Counted from the first letter of the stretch, positions 51,878 through 61,299 are shown. The stretch: 64,000 nucleotides of DNA from Nocardia jiangxiensis NBRC 101359 (GCF_000308615.1 NZ_BAGB01000164.1:1-64000); one strand, 5' to 3'. Program-made: numbers and translations. The notes: a model not told the origin generated them from the letters alone.

Positions 51878-52432
51878 ATGGCACGCAGCGCAGAAGAAAC
51901 ACGTCAGAAGATCCTGGACGCCGCCATGGAGGAGTTCGCCCGGTATGGCATCGCGGGCGCCCGGGTCGATCGCATCACCAAGAACGCCGGGGTCAACAAC
52001 GCATTGCTCTACCGCTACTTCGGCAGCAAACTCGACTTGTTCGATACGGTCTTCAGCCGGCTGATAGAGGACACCGTGGACGACGTACCCATGGATGCAA
52101 GAAACCTGCCAGGGTACGTCGGCGCCTTGTTCGACTACTACGCGAGCCACCCCGAGGTGGTCCGGCTGACCGCCTGGCGACAGCTCGAACATCCCAGTCA
52201 CCCGATGCCGGAGGCGTTGCACGAGAGCGTCAAGCAAAAGACCGAGCGCATCCTCGAGGCCCAGGAATCCGGAGACCTGGCCAGCACGCTCCCTCCGGAC
52301 GAGCTACTCACGGTCATCATCCATCTGTCCCTTGTCTGCACCCCCCTGAGCCCCATGATCGACCCGGCAGCCGACCCTGAGCGCCGTCGCGCTACCGCAG
52401 TCGAGACCGTCCGGGCACTGCTCGACGGTTGA
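51878..52432 (+). CDS. TetR-family transcriptional regulator
   Basis: 184 residues from ATG 51878 (GAAGG just ahead). Helix-turn-helix: TRQKILDAAMEEFARYGIAG, RVDRITKNAGVNNALLYRYF and GSKLDLFDTVF. The C-terminal ligand domain is typical in length. Divergent from the SDR at 50902; the hydrolase/UGSC operon starts 217 bases downstream on the same strand and may also respond to it. Confidence 0.93.
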   Translation: MARSAEETRQKILDAAMEEFARYGIAGARVDRITKNAGVNNALLYRYFGSKLDLFDTVFSRLIEDTVDDVPMDARNLPGYVGALFDYYASHPEVVRLTAWRQLEHPSHPMPEALHESVKQKTERILEAQESGDLASTLPPDELLTVIIHLSLVCTPLSPMIDPAADPERRRATAVETVRALLDG

Positions 52433-52649
52433 GCGCTCCCCCAACCGATGCGTAGCTGCCCGAGGGCAGGGCCGACCCAACCTCATCCGTCGGATCACCT
52501 TCGAGCTGCTGCCCCACTACCCTCTCGATGGTCATGAAGTACATAAGATAGTCATACTTAACTGCCTTTCACCTCGGAGTCAAGGCTTGCGGGGCACATT
52601 AACTATGGTTACCGTAAGCATGAACAACCCCCTGTGTGAGGAGTATGTC

Positions 52650-53528
52650 ATGACTACTGAATCCATCTGGCTCGACGTGCTGGGCACCGAGATCACGCAG
52701 GGATACCGCATGGTCGGCGGTATCCGCACCCGGGTGCTCGAGGCCGGAGACGGTCCGCCGCTGGTGTTCCTGCACGGTGGTGGAGGGCACGCCGAGGCGT
52801 ACATCCGGCAATTCGCCGCGCACGCGCCGCACTTCCGCTGCTATGCGCCCGATATGCTCGGCCACGGCTTCACCGATGCACCGGCCGACGGCAAGTACTC
52901 CACCGACGACTTCGGCACCTTCATGGCCGACTTCCTCGACACGATCGGTGCCGACCGCGTGCACATCAGCGGCGAATCCTTCGGCGGTCGTGTCGCGGCA
53001 TGGGTGGCGATGACCCAGCCGGACCGGGTGGAACGGCTCGTGCTGAACACCTCGGGCGGTCTGCCGGTCGAAGAGAAGCGGCACGAAGAGGACGTCGAGG
53101 ACCTGCTGGCCCGCATGACCAGCGCGCTGCGGGACCCGAGCCCGGAGACTGTGCGCAAGCGGATGCAGTGGCTGTTCGCCGATCCAACGGCGGTTCCCGA
53201 GGAGTTCGTCGCTCTCCGCCAGCGAATCTATTCCCGGCCGGATGTCAATGCGGCTCTGCACAAGCTGTTCCGCAAACTGTTCGACCCTCAGGACCAAAAG
53301 CATTACGTCCTCACCCCCGAGCGGCTCGCTTCGATCAAGGCGCCGACCCTCGTGGTGTGGACCGATCACAACCCGATCCACAGCTTCGCCGACGCCCAGC
53401 GGCACCTTCAGCACATTCCGGACGTCCGGTTCAAGCTCATCGAGAACGCATCACACTGGCCGCAGTACGAGCAGGCTGACGAGTTCAACGACCTGCACAT
53501 CAAGTTCCTCCTCGGCGAAGGTGACTGA
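52650..53528 (+). CDS. Alpha/beta hydrolase, C-C bond hydrolase-like
   Basis: 292 residues from ATG 52650, GAGGAG eight bases upstream. Catalytic triad: Ser in HISGESFGGR, Asp in VVWTDHNP, His in ENASHWPQYE; oxyanion segment FLHGGGGHAEAY. Resembles MhpC/BphD-type hydrolases of ring-cleavage products. First gene of the operon containing the UGSC protein (6-base gap). It may hydrolyse an ester or C-C bond to release the compound that UGSC and its partner handle. Confidence 0.92.
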   Translation: MTTESIWLDVLGTEITQGYRMVGGIRTRVLEAGDGPPLVFLHGGGGHAEAYIRQFAAHAPHFRCYAPDMLGHGFTDAPADGKYSTDDFGTFMADFLDTIGADRVHISGESFGGRVAAWVAMTQPDRVERLVLNTSGGLPVEEKRHEEDVEDLLARMTSALRDPSPETVRKRMQWLFADPTAVPEEFVALRQRIYSRPDVNAALHKLFRKLFDPQDQKHYVLTPERLASIKAPTLVVWTDHNPIHSFADAQRHLQHIPDVRFKLIENASHWPQYEQADEFNDLHIKFLLGEGD

Positions 53529-53533
53529 CCCCG

Positions 53534-55237
53534 ATGAGCTACGAAGGTGAGTACGCCGTCGTCTCCCCCGCTGGGCGATTCGGTGGTTCGGCGATCACCC
53601 GCGCACAAGGAGTTCCGACCCTCTCCGGCAAGCGGATCGGCTTCGTCTGGAACCACCTCTTCCGAGGCGACCTGATGATGGAGCAGATCCTCGCAGCGGT
53701 CCGCCAGGAGTGGCACGAGGTCGTCTTCGTGGACCACCCTGCTTTCGGCAACTTCCATGGTCCCGAAGAACCGAAGGTCATGGACCAGCTCCCGGCCCGG
53801 TTGAAGGAGGCCGAGGTCGATGCCGTGGTGATCGGCGTCGGCGCCTGCGGCAGCTGCACGCCCGCGGTGATGCGAGCGTGCGCAGTGGCCGAGCGAGAAG
53901 GTATCCCCGCCGTCGGCCTCATCGCCGAAGGTTTCGTCCGGCAGGCCGAGGCGATCGGGCGCGCCCTGGGCCTGGCCGACAAAGTCATCGCCCGATATCC
54001 GGGCGTCGTGATGACAGATGGGCTCGACACCTTTCACCGCAAGGTGGGGGAATCGATGGTCCCTGAAGCGATGGACGGTCTGCTCCGCCGGGCAGAAGCC
54101 ACCGATGACAGCTCCAGCGAGTCGGCGGATCCGTACCGGCCCGAGCAGGTGGTGTTCACCGGGACGCTCGAGGCGGTGCAACGGTATTTCGAAGACCGGT
54201 TGTGGTCCGACGGGCTGCCGATACTCCCGCCGACGCTGGACGCGATCGCGAACATGTTGGCGCACACCACTCGTGATCCGCACGAGGTGCTCGGGGTCGC
54301 CCTGCCAGCGAACCAAGAGGCCACCGTGTGGAACGTGGCGGTGAACGCGGTGATGTCCGGCTGCGATCCGCGTCATCTGCCGATGCTTCTCGCGGCGGTG
54401 GAGTCGATCCTGGATCCGCGCTTCGGCATCGAACACGGTGGATGTACCCCAGGGTGGGAGCCGTTCGCGCTGATCAGCGGACCTGATCTCGGCGAGCTCG
54501 GCTTCAACAGCTCGACCGCGTCACTTCGGCTGGGAACGCGGGCGAACTCGACGATCGGCCGCTTCCTTCGGATGTTCTTCCACAACGTCGCCGGCCTGGT
54601 CGGCCCACCGGGAGCGACCGACAAGGCCACCTTCGGGGCTCCGACCCATGTGGCACTGGCCGAGAACGAAGAGGTCACCCGTGAGCTCGGATGGCCGACC
54701 CTGCGCGAAGAGCAGGGGTTCGCACCGGAAGACACCACGGTCGCGGTACAGAGCGTGGTCGGATTCAGCCTGCCGATCTACACCGAAGGCGAAACCGTCG
54801 ACGAGCACCTGCGGGTCCTCGCCGAGCACATCGCGGGTGCGAGCGGGCACTGGTCGCACACCGGCCTGACGTTCAAGGAATGGCAGCCGCTGCTGGTGAT
54901 GTCACCCGGCATCGCCACGGTGTTCGCACGCAATGGCTACAGCAAGGACGACATCCGGCGTGAGCTCGGCGAACGCGCCCGTGTCCCGTGGAGCCAGTGG
55001 ATCGGATGTACGACGGCGGTCGGACTCCAGGTGTCCGACCTCGAAGAGCGGCTTGTCGACGGCACGGCTCGCGACGCCTACCGCGAATCGGATGACCCGG
55101 ACCGTCTGGTGCCGGTCATCCCGTTTCCGGAGCGGCTCGCCATCGTGGTGAACGGCGATTCTGCGCGCAATCAGTCGAAGTACTACGTCAACAACCACGT
55201 GCACGGACCACGGATCCCGACCAGGGTGCGATGGTGA
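53534..55237 (+). CDS. UGSC-family protein (Cys form) with large C-terminal domain
   Basis: 567 residues. Residues ~1-185 are a UGSC-family domain: GVPTLSGKRIGFVWNHLFRGD and the motif GVGACGSCTPAV at 102-112, where Cys105 stands at the selenocysteine position of (seleno)protein members and pairs with Cys108. Residues ~200-567 form a second conserved-looking domain (SDGLPILPPTLDAIANML, LGTRANSTIGRFLRMFFHN) that I cannot assign. The redox CGSC suggests a thiol- or selenol-type reaction. It overlaps the thioredoxin-reductase-like gene by 7 bases. Confidence 0.75.
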   Translation: MSYEGEYAVVSPAGRFGGSAITRAQGVPTLSGKRIGFVWNHLFRGDLMMEQILAAVRQEWHEVVFVDHPAFGNFHGPEEPKVMDQLPARLKEAEVDAVVIGVGACGSCTPAVMRACAVAEREGIPAVGLIAEGFVRQAEAIGRALGLADKVIARYPGVVMTDGLDTFHRKVGESMVPEAMDGLLRRAEATDDSSSESADPYRPEQVVFTGTLEAVQRYFEDRLWSDGLPILPPTLDAIANMLAHTTRDPHEVLGVALPANQEATVWNVAVNAVMSGCDPRHLPMLLAAVESILDPRFGIEHGGCTPGWEPFALISGPDLGELGFNSSTASLRLGTRANSTIGRFLRMFFHNVAGLVGPPGATDKATFGAPTHVALAENEEVTRELGWPTLREEQGFAPEDTTVAVQSVVGFSLPIYTEGETVDEHLRVLAEHIAGASGHWSHTGLTFKEWQPLLVMSPGIATVFARNGYSKDDIRRELGERARVPWSQWIGCTTAVGLQVSDLEERLVDGTARDAYRESDDPDRLVPVIPFPERLAIVVNGDSARNQSKYYVNNHVHGPRIPTRVRW

Positions 55238-56115
55238 GCATGGTGTGGGACGTCGTAGTCGTGGGGGCCGGCGCTGCCGGACTGTCGGCCGCCACGGCCT
55301 GCGCGCAGCTCGGCCTGACGACCCGGCTGATCGAACGCCTCGGGCCGGGCGGTGAGCTGATGAGCAATCCGTTCCCGCTCGATGAAGACGGCGGGCTCAC
55401 CGGTCAGGACGCCGCGGGTGACCTCTTGGACACGCTCGACCGCACAACCGCCGCGCTCGATCTGGCCGAAGTCGAGGAGATCACACACAGCGGGAACGGA
55501 TTCAGTGTGATCTCCCCGTCGCAGCGCTGGGATGCGCGATTCGTCGTGCTCGCGACCGGAAGCGAACCGCGCAAGCTCGACATCCCTGGTGGCGCCGAGT
55601 GGGAGGGGCGTGGGGTGTCGTACTGCGCACCCTGTGACGGGCCGCTCTACGCCGGATCCCCGGTGGCTGTGGTCGCCGCTGATCGCTGGGCGCCGATAGA
55701 GGTCCGTGCGCTAACCGATTTCGGCATCCCGGTTACCGTCATCGCGGACTCGACCATCGACGATCCCGCGTTGTTTTCCGATCCGGAACGCGACGTGACT
55801 CGGGTGACCGGGAATGCGCTGCGGATCGACGGGGCGGACAAGGTCGAGGCGGTGGTCGTCGACACCGGTACCACCACGACGCCCATTCCAGTCGCCGCCG
55901 TGTTCGCATCCGTGGGCCGGGTGCCCACCACGAAGCTCGTCGCCGAGCTAGTCGAACGAGACGTCGCCGGGCGCGTCCTGACGGGTCCGGCTTACGAAAC
56001 GAAGACCCCCGGGCTGTACGCGATCGGGGATGTCCGCGCCGGCAACGCAGGCACAGCAGCGGCCGCCATCGCAGAGGGCAAGGACGTAGCGGCGGTCATT
56101 GCCGCAGCGCGGTAA
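55231..56115 (+). CDS. Thioredoxin-reductase-like flavoprotein without canonical NADPH motif
   Basis: 294 residues. FAD-binding VVVVGAGAAGLSAATACAQL, redox-active CAPC at 132-135 and the terminal YAIGDVRAGNAGTAAAAIAEG place it with TrxB/AhpF-like enzymes. Where NADPH-using members have GGGxSAxEEA and HRRxxxRA, it reads VAVVAADRWAPIEVRAL and VTVIADST, so NADPH binding in the usual way is doubtful. It is translationally coupled to the UGSC gene. Ferredoxin-dependent reductases and dithiol oxidases of this fold also lack those motifs. Confidence 0.85.
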   Translation: MVSMVWDVVVVGAGAAGLSAATACAQLGLTTRLIERLGPGGELMSNPFPLDEDGGLTGQDAAGDLLDTLDRTTAALDLAEVEEITHSGNGFSVISPSQRWDARFVVLATGSEPRKLDIPGGAEWEGRGVSYCAPCDGPLYAGSPVAVVAADRWAPIEVRALTDFGIPVTVIADSTIDDPALFSDPERDVTRVTGNALRIDGADKVEAVVVDTGTTTTPIPVAAVFASVGRVPTTKLVAELVERDVAGRVLTGPAYETKTPGLYAIGDVRAGNAGTAAAAIAEGKDVAAVIAAAR

Positions 56116-56152
56116 CCAACCGACACAAAATCTAGCGGAACGAGGGAGTTCC

Positions 56153-56635
56153 ATGGCTCAGATCTTCCACATTGCGTTCGCTGTTCCCCGGCTCGAAGAG
56201 ACGATGAAAGAACTCAGCGATGCGATGGGTGTCCAATGGCGGAATATCTACGGCTTCGCCGGCAAGATGCGAGATGAGCACGGGGTAGTCCACGAAGTCG
56301 ACACCCGGCTGACGTTCTCGACCCCGGGCCCCACTGTCATCGAACTCTTCGAGGAAAATCCCGGGACTCCGCTCGCGGCGACCCCGGGAAATCCCTTCCA
56401 TCACGTCGGCGTGTGGGCCGAAGATTTCTGGTCGGAGGAGGCTCGCCTCGACACGCTCGGCTGGCCGTGCTGCGGTGTCTCACCGGACCGGTCGAAGCCC
56501 ACTCGCGCCGGATTTTTCCGCGGGCCGTCGAACATCACGTTCGAACTGTGCACGCTCAACACGGATCGGCCGCTGTTGCGCGACCTGTACCCGCCTGACT
56601 CGCCCTTCTTCGGCGTTCCCGAAGACCGGCACTGA
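56153..56635 (+). CDS. VOC-family (glyoxalase-like) protein
   Basis: 160 residues from ATG 56153, GAGGGAG upstream. Starts MAQIFHIAFAVPRLEETMKEL with the first metal-position His; it has PFHHVGVWAED in the middle and FELCTLN at the end, the spacing of a single VOC domain of the methylmalonyl-CoA epimerase/glyoxalase type. Probably isomerises or cleaves a small intermediate in this operon. Confidence 0.88.
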   Translation: MAQIFHIAFAVPRLEETMKELSDAMGVQWRNIYGFAGKMRDEHGVVHEVDTRLTFSTPGPTVIELFEENPGTPLAATPGNPFHHVGVWAEDFWSEEARLDTLGWPCCGVSPDRSKPTRAGFFRGPSNITFELCTLNTDRPLLRDLYPPDSPFFGVPEDRH

Positions 56636-56638
56636 CCT

Positions 56639-58105
56639 ATGCGAAAAGCTGAGGACACGGTGGAGCACTACCAGAGTCTTTACATCGGCGGCACCTGGCG
56701 TCCCGCTGAGAGTGGACGCACTCACCCGGTGATCAACCCCTACACCGAACAGGTAATCACAAATATTCCGGCTGCCGAAGCAGCCGACATCGATCAGGCT
56801 GTAGCCGCCGCGACCGAAGCACTGCCGAGCTGGCGGCAGACTGCCGTCGGCACACGCATCGAGCTACTGCGCCGGATCGCCGAAATACTCGCCGAGCGCA
56901 CCGACACCATCGCCGAGATCGTGAGCGCGGACCTCGGCGTCCCCCTGGCCGAGGCGAAGAGCACCCAGGTCGGATATCCGCTCCGCACGCTGGCCGGCTT
57001 CATCTCGGCCGCGGCGACCGTCCCATGGCAGGAGCGAGTCGGCACCAGCGTCGTCGTACAGGAACCGATCGGCGTCGTGGGTGCGATCACTCCGTGGAAT
57101 CATCCTCTCCAACAGGCCATTGCGAAGGTCGGCGCGGCACTCGTCGCCGGTTGCACAGTGGTGCTCAAACCATCGGAATTCGCATCGTTGGGTGTCTTCG
57201 AACTCACCGAGGCCATCCACCGAGCGGGAGTTCCTGCCGGCGTATTCAACCTGCTCACCGGCCCCGGGTCCGTAGCAGGCTCAGCACTTGTCGAACACGA
57301 CCAGGTGAGTATGGTTTCTTTCACCGGGTCGACCACAGTCGGCCGCCGCATCGCGACAGCAGCGGCGGCCACGCTCAAGCCGGTCTCACTCGAATTGGGG
57401 GGCAAATCGCCGTCCGTCGTCCTCGACGACGCTGATCTGGAGACGGCGGTCACCGCCACTGCAGCGCGATGCTTCGGAAACTCGGGGCAGACCTGCGCCG
57501 CTCTCACCCGCTTGCTGGTGCCGCGTGCCCGGCTCGGCGAAGCGGAGGAATACGCCAAGGCAGCCGCCGACAAGCTGGTGCTCGGCGATCCAATGGACGC
57601 TCGGACGACGACCGGACCACTCGTCTCGGCAAGCCAGCAAGCTCGCGTGCGCGCCTTCATCGAATCCGGGTCTGCCGAGGGCGCCCGGCTGATCACCGGC
57701 GGGCTCGGCGCGCCGATTCCGGATCGTGGGTTCTTCGTGGCCCCCACAGTGTTCTCCGACGTCACATCCGAGATGACGATCGCGCGCAACGAGATCTTCG
57801 GCCCGGTGCTCTCGATCCTCCCGTACGACTCGGAGACCGAGGCGATGCGGATCGCCAATGACACGCCATACGGTCTCAACGCGGCCGTTTGGTCCGCCAG
57901 CGCCGAACGTGCCGCCGCGTTCGCGTCGCACATCGAGTCCGGTCTGGTCGGTATCAACGGTGGCCGGGTCAACCTCAACGCACCGTTCGGCGGTTACAAG
58001 CAGTCCGGCTTCGGCCGTGAATTCGGCGCCGCGGGAATTCACGAGTTCCTGCACACCAAATGCGTCAACTTCACCATTCCGGACGGATACTGGCCACCCG
58101 CCTGA
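56639..58105 (+). CDS. Aldehyde dehydrogenase
   Basis: 488 residues (ATG 56639) or 481 (GTG 56660, which has GAGGA five bases ahead). Landmarks: ITPWNHPLQQAIAKVGAALVAG, VLKPSEFAS, SFTGSTTVGRR, Glu in LELGGKSP, Cys in NSGQTCAAL, and EIFGPVLSILPY. NAD-dependent oxidation of the aldehyde made earlier in the operon is expected. It follows the VOC gene by three bases. Confidence 0.93.
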   Translation: MRKAEDTVEHYQSLYIGGTWRPAESGRTHPVINPYTEQVITNIPAAEAADIDQAVAAATEALPSWRQTAVGTRIELLRRIAEILAERTDTIAEIVSADLGVPLAEAKSTQVGYPLRTLAGFISAAATVPWQERVGTSVVVQEPIGVVGAITPWNHPLQQAIAKVGAALVAGCTVVLKPSEFASLGVFELTEAIHRAGVPAGVFNLLTGPGSVAGSALVEHDQVSMVSFTGSTTVGRRIATAAAATLKPVSLELGGKSPSVVLDDADLETAVTATAARCFGNSGQTCAALTRLLVPRARLGEAEEYAKAAADKLVLGDPMDARTTTGPLVSASQQARVRAFIESGSAEGARLITGGLGAPIPDRGFFVAPTVFSDVTSEMTIARNEIFGPVLSILPYDSETEAMRIANDTPYGLNAAVWSASAERAAAFASHIESGLVGINGGRVNLNAPFGGYKQSGFGREFGAAGIHEFLHTKCVNFTIPDGYWPPA

Positions 58106-58145
58106 TCACCGCACGGATGCATCCCTATCAGAAAGGTCATTTGCC

Positions 58146-58916
58146 GTGTTGCTCGAAGGACGACGAATCATTGTCACCGGCGGCGCCCAAGGGATGGGCG
58201 CTGCACTCGTCAACGCATATGCGGAGGTCGGCGCAAAAGTCGGATACGTCGACGTCCAGGACCGCTCCGAACACGCCGGAACCCCTGCGGGCGTCAAAGT
58301 CACGGGTCTCGCCAAGTTCGCCCGCTGCGATGTGACCGACAAGAACTCTGTTACGACCGCCTTCGGGGAACTCGCCCAAGAACTCGGCGGTCTGGATGTA
58401 CTCGTGCATTTGGCCGGCATAATGCTCCACGCGAAAGCGGAGGACATCACCCCCGACGACTGGCAGCGCCAAATGACGGTCAACACTCTGGGAACCCTGC
58501 TCACGAACCAGGTGGCGTTCACCCTCCTCAAAGAGCACGGCGGCGCGATCATCAACTTCGCGTCCGGAGCCGGTGTGCGCGGGTTCCCCGGCGGGGGCCA
58601 CTACGCGGCCAGCAAGGCGGCGGTCCTGGGTTGGAGCCGCAGTGCGGCCATGGAGTGGGGCCCCTATGGGATTACGGTGAATGCCATTTGCCCCGGAATC
58701 GACACCCCGATGGCAGCCGCTCACCGCGCTGGGATGACGCCGGAACAACGAGCCCGCACCGAGCAGCGGCTTCGGGAGGTCACCCCCATCGACGGCAAGC
58801 TCGGCGACGCCGACCGAGACCTGGCACCGTATCTCATCTACCTTGCCAGCCCCGGAGCCCGCTTCATCACCGGGCAAACGCTGGCTGTCGACGGCGGACG
58901 GACGATGATGCGCTGA
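58146..58916 (+). CDS. SDR-family oxidoreductase
   Basis: 256 residues from GTG 58146 (AGAAAGG upstream, VLLEGRRIIVTGG); the much longer frame from 57858 is a shadow of the ALDH gene. Motifs: VTGGAQGMGAALV, VHLAGIMLH in place of NNAG, ASGAGVRG, YAASKAA, and VDGGRTMMR. Last gene of the hydrolase/UGSC operon, convergent with the MarR gene. Confidence 0.92.
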   Translation: MLLEGRRIIVTGGAQGMGAALVNAYAEVGAKVGYVDVQDRSEHAGTPAGVKVTGLAKFARCDVTDKNSVTTAFGELAQELGGLDVLVHLAGIMLHAKAEDITPDDWQRQMTVNTLGTLLTNQVAFTLLKEHGGAIINFASGAGVRGFPGGGHYAASKAAVLGWSRSAAMEWGPYGITVNAICPGIDTPMAAAHRAGMTPEQRARTEQRLREVTPIDGKLGDADRDLAPYLIYLASPGARFITGQTLAVDGGRTMMR

Positions 58917-58974
58917 TTACAGCAGTGCCCTGGCCGAAACCTGGACCAGTCGGCACCCGATTCGGCGGCCCTGG

Positions 58975-59460
58975 TCAGGCTCGCCACGCGTCGGCCGACA
59001 ATTCGCCGAGGCGGCAATCGGCGACCCGGAGGAGAATCTCCATCGCCTCGGCCAAGACCTCACGCTCGCCCGGTGAGATCGTCTTCTCGATCACCCGGGC
59101 GAGCCAGGCACCTCGTAGATCGACAATCGAATCGACCATCCGACGACCGGATTCCGTCACCGACAAGAGGGTCTTTCGCCCATCAGCAAGGTCCCGGCTC
59201 GCTTCCACGAGCCCCTGCTTCTTCAGCGTCGCGATAGTCTCGGCAATCGACTGGGCCCGCACATGCTCCGCGCGTGCGAGAGAACTTGCCGTAATCGGGC
59301 CATCGGCCCGGATCCGGCCCAGAACCGACAGTTGCGACATCGTCTGCCCCGTGGTGACCCGCGTCTGCTCATGGCGCAATCGTGACCGCAGCCGCGTAGT
59401 CGCCAGCCCGATGTTCAAAGCAAGCACCGGAGGTTCCGTGCGGTCGGAGGTCGATTCCAT
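58975..59460 (-). CDS. MarR-family transcriptional regulator
   Basis: 161 residues from ATG 59460. The extra 36 codons to 59568 would cover the operator and are rejected. Winged helix: ITASSLARAEHVRAQSIAETI with DLADGRKTLLSVTESG. An ACAGG-type palindrome lies 29 bases upstream, suggesting autoregulation; identical sites at 46703, 46716, 49449 and 59848 make it the likely regulator of the transporter and the CapA/P450 operon. Confidence 0.93.
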   Translation of the reverse strand: MESTSDRTEPPVLALNIGLATTRLRSRLRHEQTRVTTGQTMSQLSVLGRIRADGPITASSLARAEHVRAQSIAETIATLKKQGLVEASRDLADGRKTLLSVTESGRRMVDSIVDLRGAWLARVIEKTISPGEREVLAEAMEILLRVADCRLGELSADAWRA

Positions 59461-59488
59461 CTGCTCATAGTATGAGCATGAATACTGC

Positions 59489-59501
59489 TCAGGCAACCTG
59501 T
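59489..59501. promoter_or_regulatory. MarR-type operator TCAGG-CAA-CCTGT
   Basis: One mismatch from ACAGG-N3-CCTGT, immediately upstream of the MarR start. Confidence 0.6.
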
Positions 59502-60144
59502 TCAAATGGGGCCACTTCACGATCACCGTCGCGGCCACGAACAGGTCGAGAGCCTGTCGGGCAAGCATGATTCAGCACGCGATGATCGCGGCGAGTATCA
59601 GAGCCCGTATCCGAGCTGCCGCCGATCACAGGCTCCAAAGCCCAGACGATGGACCACGGCGGAACGGAGACGCGACATAGCCGCACCCCACCGCCGGTGA
59701 CGAGTCGAACCCACACCTGAAGGCCGATCGACGAGCGGGCTTCACCCCTCAGGCTACGACATGAACAGCGATATTATTAATAGCAATTCGGCCGCACCAA
59801 GCCATTCAGAACAGGCGACACGACGGCGACATCCGCCGGACAGTTACACAGGCAGCCTGTTGACATTGCCGATATTCACGTCCACAATTAGGCGACACGG
59901 CGCCTCGATCACAACGACGCGTCACCCACCGAGAGGAGCGCGCCGGCGCGCCGCGCCGGTAGGCGAACTCGCACACTGACCCATCGACGTGGCGGACCTG
60001 ATTCATCCGAGACTCATACGGTCAGCAGGCCCCCGCACAGTCGACATCCTGGGCAGACACTGCGCCCTTCGACCGAACGAGCCGAGACCTGGCGAATCCG
60101 CCGACGACGACTCCAGCCGGTCTCGAAGCCGATGAGGAGAAACC
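59502..60144. other. Long intergenic region before the CapA/P450 operon
   Basis: About 640 bases without a credible gene. It contains the MarR-type operator at 59848 followed at once by TTGACA. Short frames on both strands have neither ribosome sites nor recognisable families. Confidence 0.5.
59848..59860. promoter_or_regulatory. MarR-type operator ACAGG-CAG-CCTGT with -35-like TTGACA
   Basis: Perfect arms; the last TGT runs directly into TTGACA (59860-59865), so binding would cover the promoter. It lies 285 bases upstream of the CapA-like gene. Confidence 0.62.
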
Positions 60145-61299
60145 ATGACCAAACCTGCCTCCCGACGCCGCATCGTCGAGCTCCGGGCGGTCGGCGACGT
60201 CGCGGTCGACCGGGGCGAGCCCGACTCGGCGTTCGCCCTGGTCGCGAGCGCATTGCGGGCAGCCGACATCACCTACGGGAACTGCGAGTCCACCTACTCC
60301 GGACGAGGCAGTCGCAACCCCCACGCCCGCGGGATGGTTCGCGCGGACCCGCGCAACGCCACGGCGCTTCCGCGCGCGGGCTTCGACGTGATGTCGTTCG
60401 CGAACAACCACCATATGGACGCCTGCGAGGACGGGTTCTACGACACGCTCCAGGTACTTGCCGACCTCGGCATCGAGACCTGTGGTGCGGGCGCGAACCT
60501 GACGGAGGCCCGGCGCCCGGCCATCGTGCGATCCGGCGACACCACGGTGGCGTTCCTGGCGTATTCGTCGATCCTCTGGCCCGGCTACGCCGCGACCTCG
60601 GACAGCCCCGGCTGCACGCCGCTGCGGGCGGCAACCGACTACGAGCAGGGCGAGCCCGAGCAGCCCGGATCTCCCCCGCGTATCCACACCACGACATCCC
60701 CCGAGGATCTCGCCGGGATGGAACACGATATCCGTACAGCGAAACAACACGCGGACGTCGTCGTCGTGACACCCCATTGGGGCCTTCACTTCGTTCCCGG
60801 CACCATTGCGGACTACGAGACCGAGATCGCGCAGGCGGCGATCGATGCGGGGGCCGACCTCATCCTGGGCTGCCACCAGCATGTGCTCAAGCCCATCCAG
60901 ATATACCGGGGCAAGGTCATCTTTCATGGGCTCGGCAACTTTGTCATGGACGTCGACATGTCGGCGCACGCCGACAGCCCCGCGCTCCGGGAGATGCAGG
61001 ACTTCCACGCGGAGTATGCGGTGGCGTACCAGCCGGACTATCCGACATATCCATTCCACGCGAGCGCTCGGAGCACGATGATCGCACGCGCGCGAATCGA
61101 GAACGGAACGATCAGCGAAGTCGGATTCCTGCCGTGTCTGATCAACCGTCACGGTCAGCCCGCACTTCTCGGCGCCCAAGACCCTGCGTTCGACGATCTG
61201 TTCAATCACGTCGTCGAGATCACGAAGGCCGCCGGCTTCGAAGTTCCGATGCGCCGCGACGAAACCGGCATAGTCGTGGATCTCGGCAGTTCGAGCTGA
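60145..61299 (+). CDS. CapA-family metallophosphoesterase-like protein
   Basis: 384 residues. Calcineurin-like/CapA landmarks: GDVAVDRG, ITYGNCES, SFANNHHMDACEDG, TPHWGLHF, LGCHQHVLKP and HGLGNFVMD, giving the Asp/Asn/His set for a two-metal site. CapA proteins are linked to poly-gamma-glutamate capsules, but there is no membrane segment or capB/capC here and the gene leads an oxygenase operon, so a soluble phosphodiesterase or hydrolase in catabolism is more likely (inference). The ATG follows GAGGAGAAACC. Confidence 0.88.
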   Translation: MTKPASRRRIVELRAVGDVAVDRGEPDSAFALVASALRAADITYGNCESTYSGRGSRNPHARGMVRADPRNATALPRAGFDVMSFANNHHMDACEDGFYDTLQVLADLGIETCGAGANLTEARRPAIVRSGDTTVAFLAYSSILWPGYAATSDSPGCTPLRAATDYEQGEPEQPGSPPRIHTTTSPEDLAGMEHDIRTAKQHADVVVVTPHWGLHFVPGTIADYETEIAQAAIDAGADLILGCHQHVLKPIQIYRGKVIFHGLGNFVMDVDMSAHADSPALREMQDFHAEYAVAYQPDYPTYPFHASARSTMIARARIENGTISEVGFLPCLINRHGQPALLGAQDPAFDDLFNHVVEITKAAGFEVPMRRDETGIVVDLGSSS

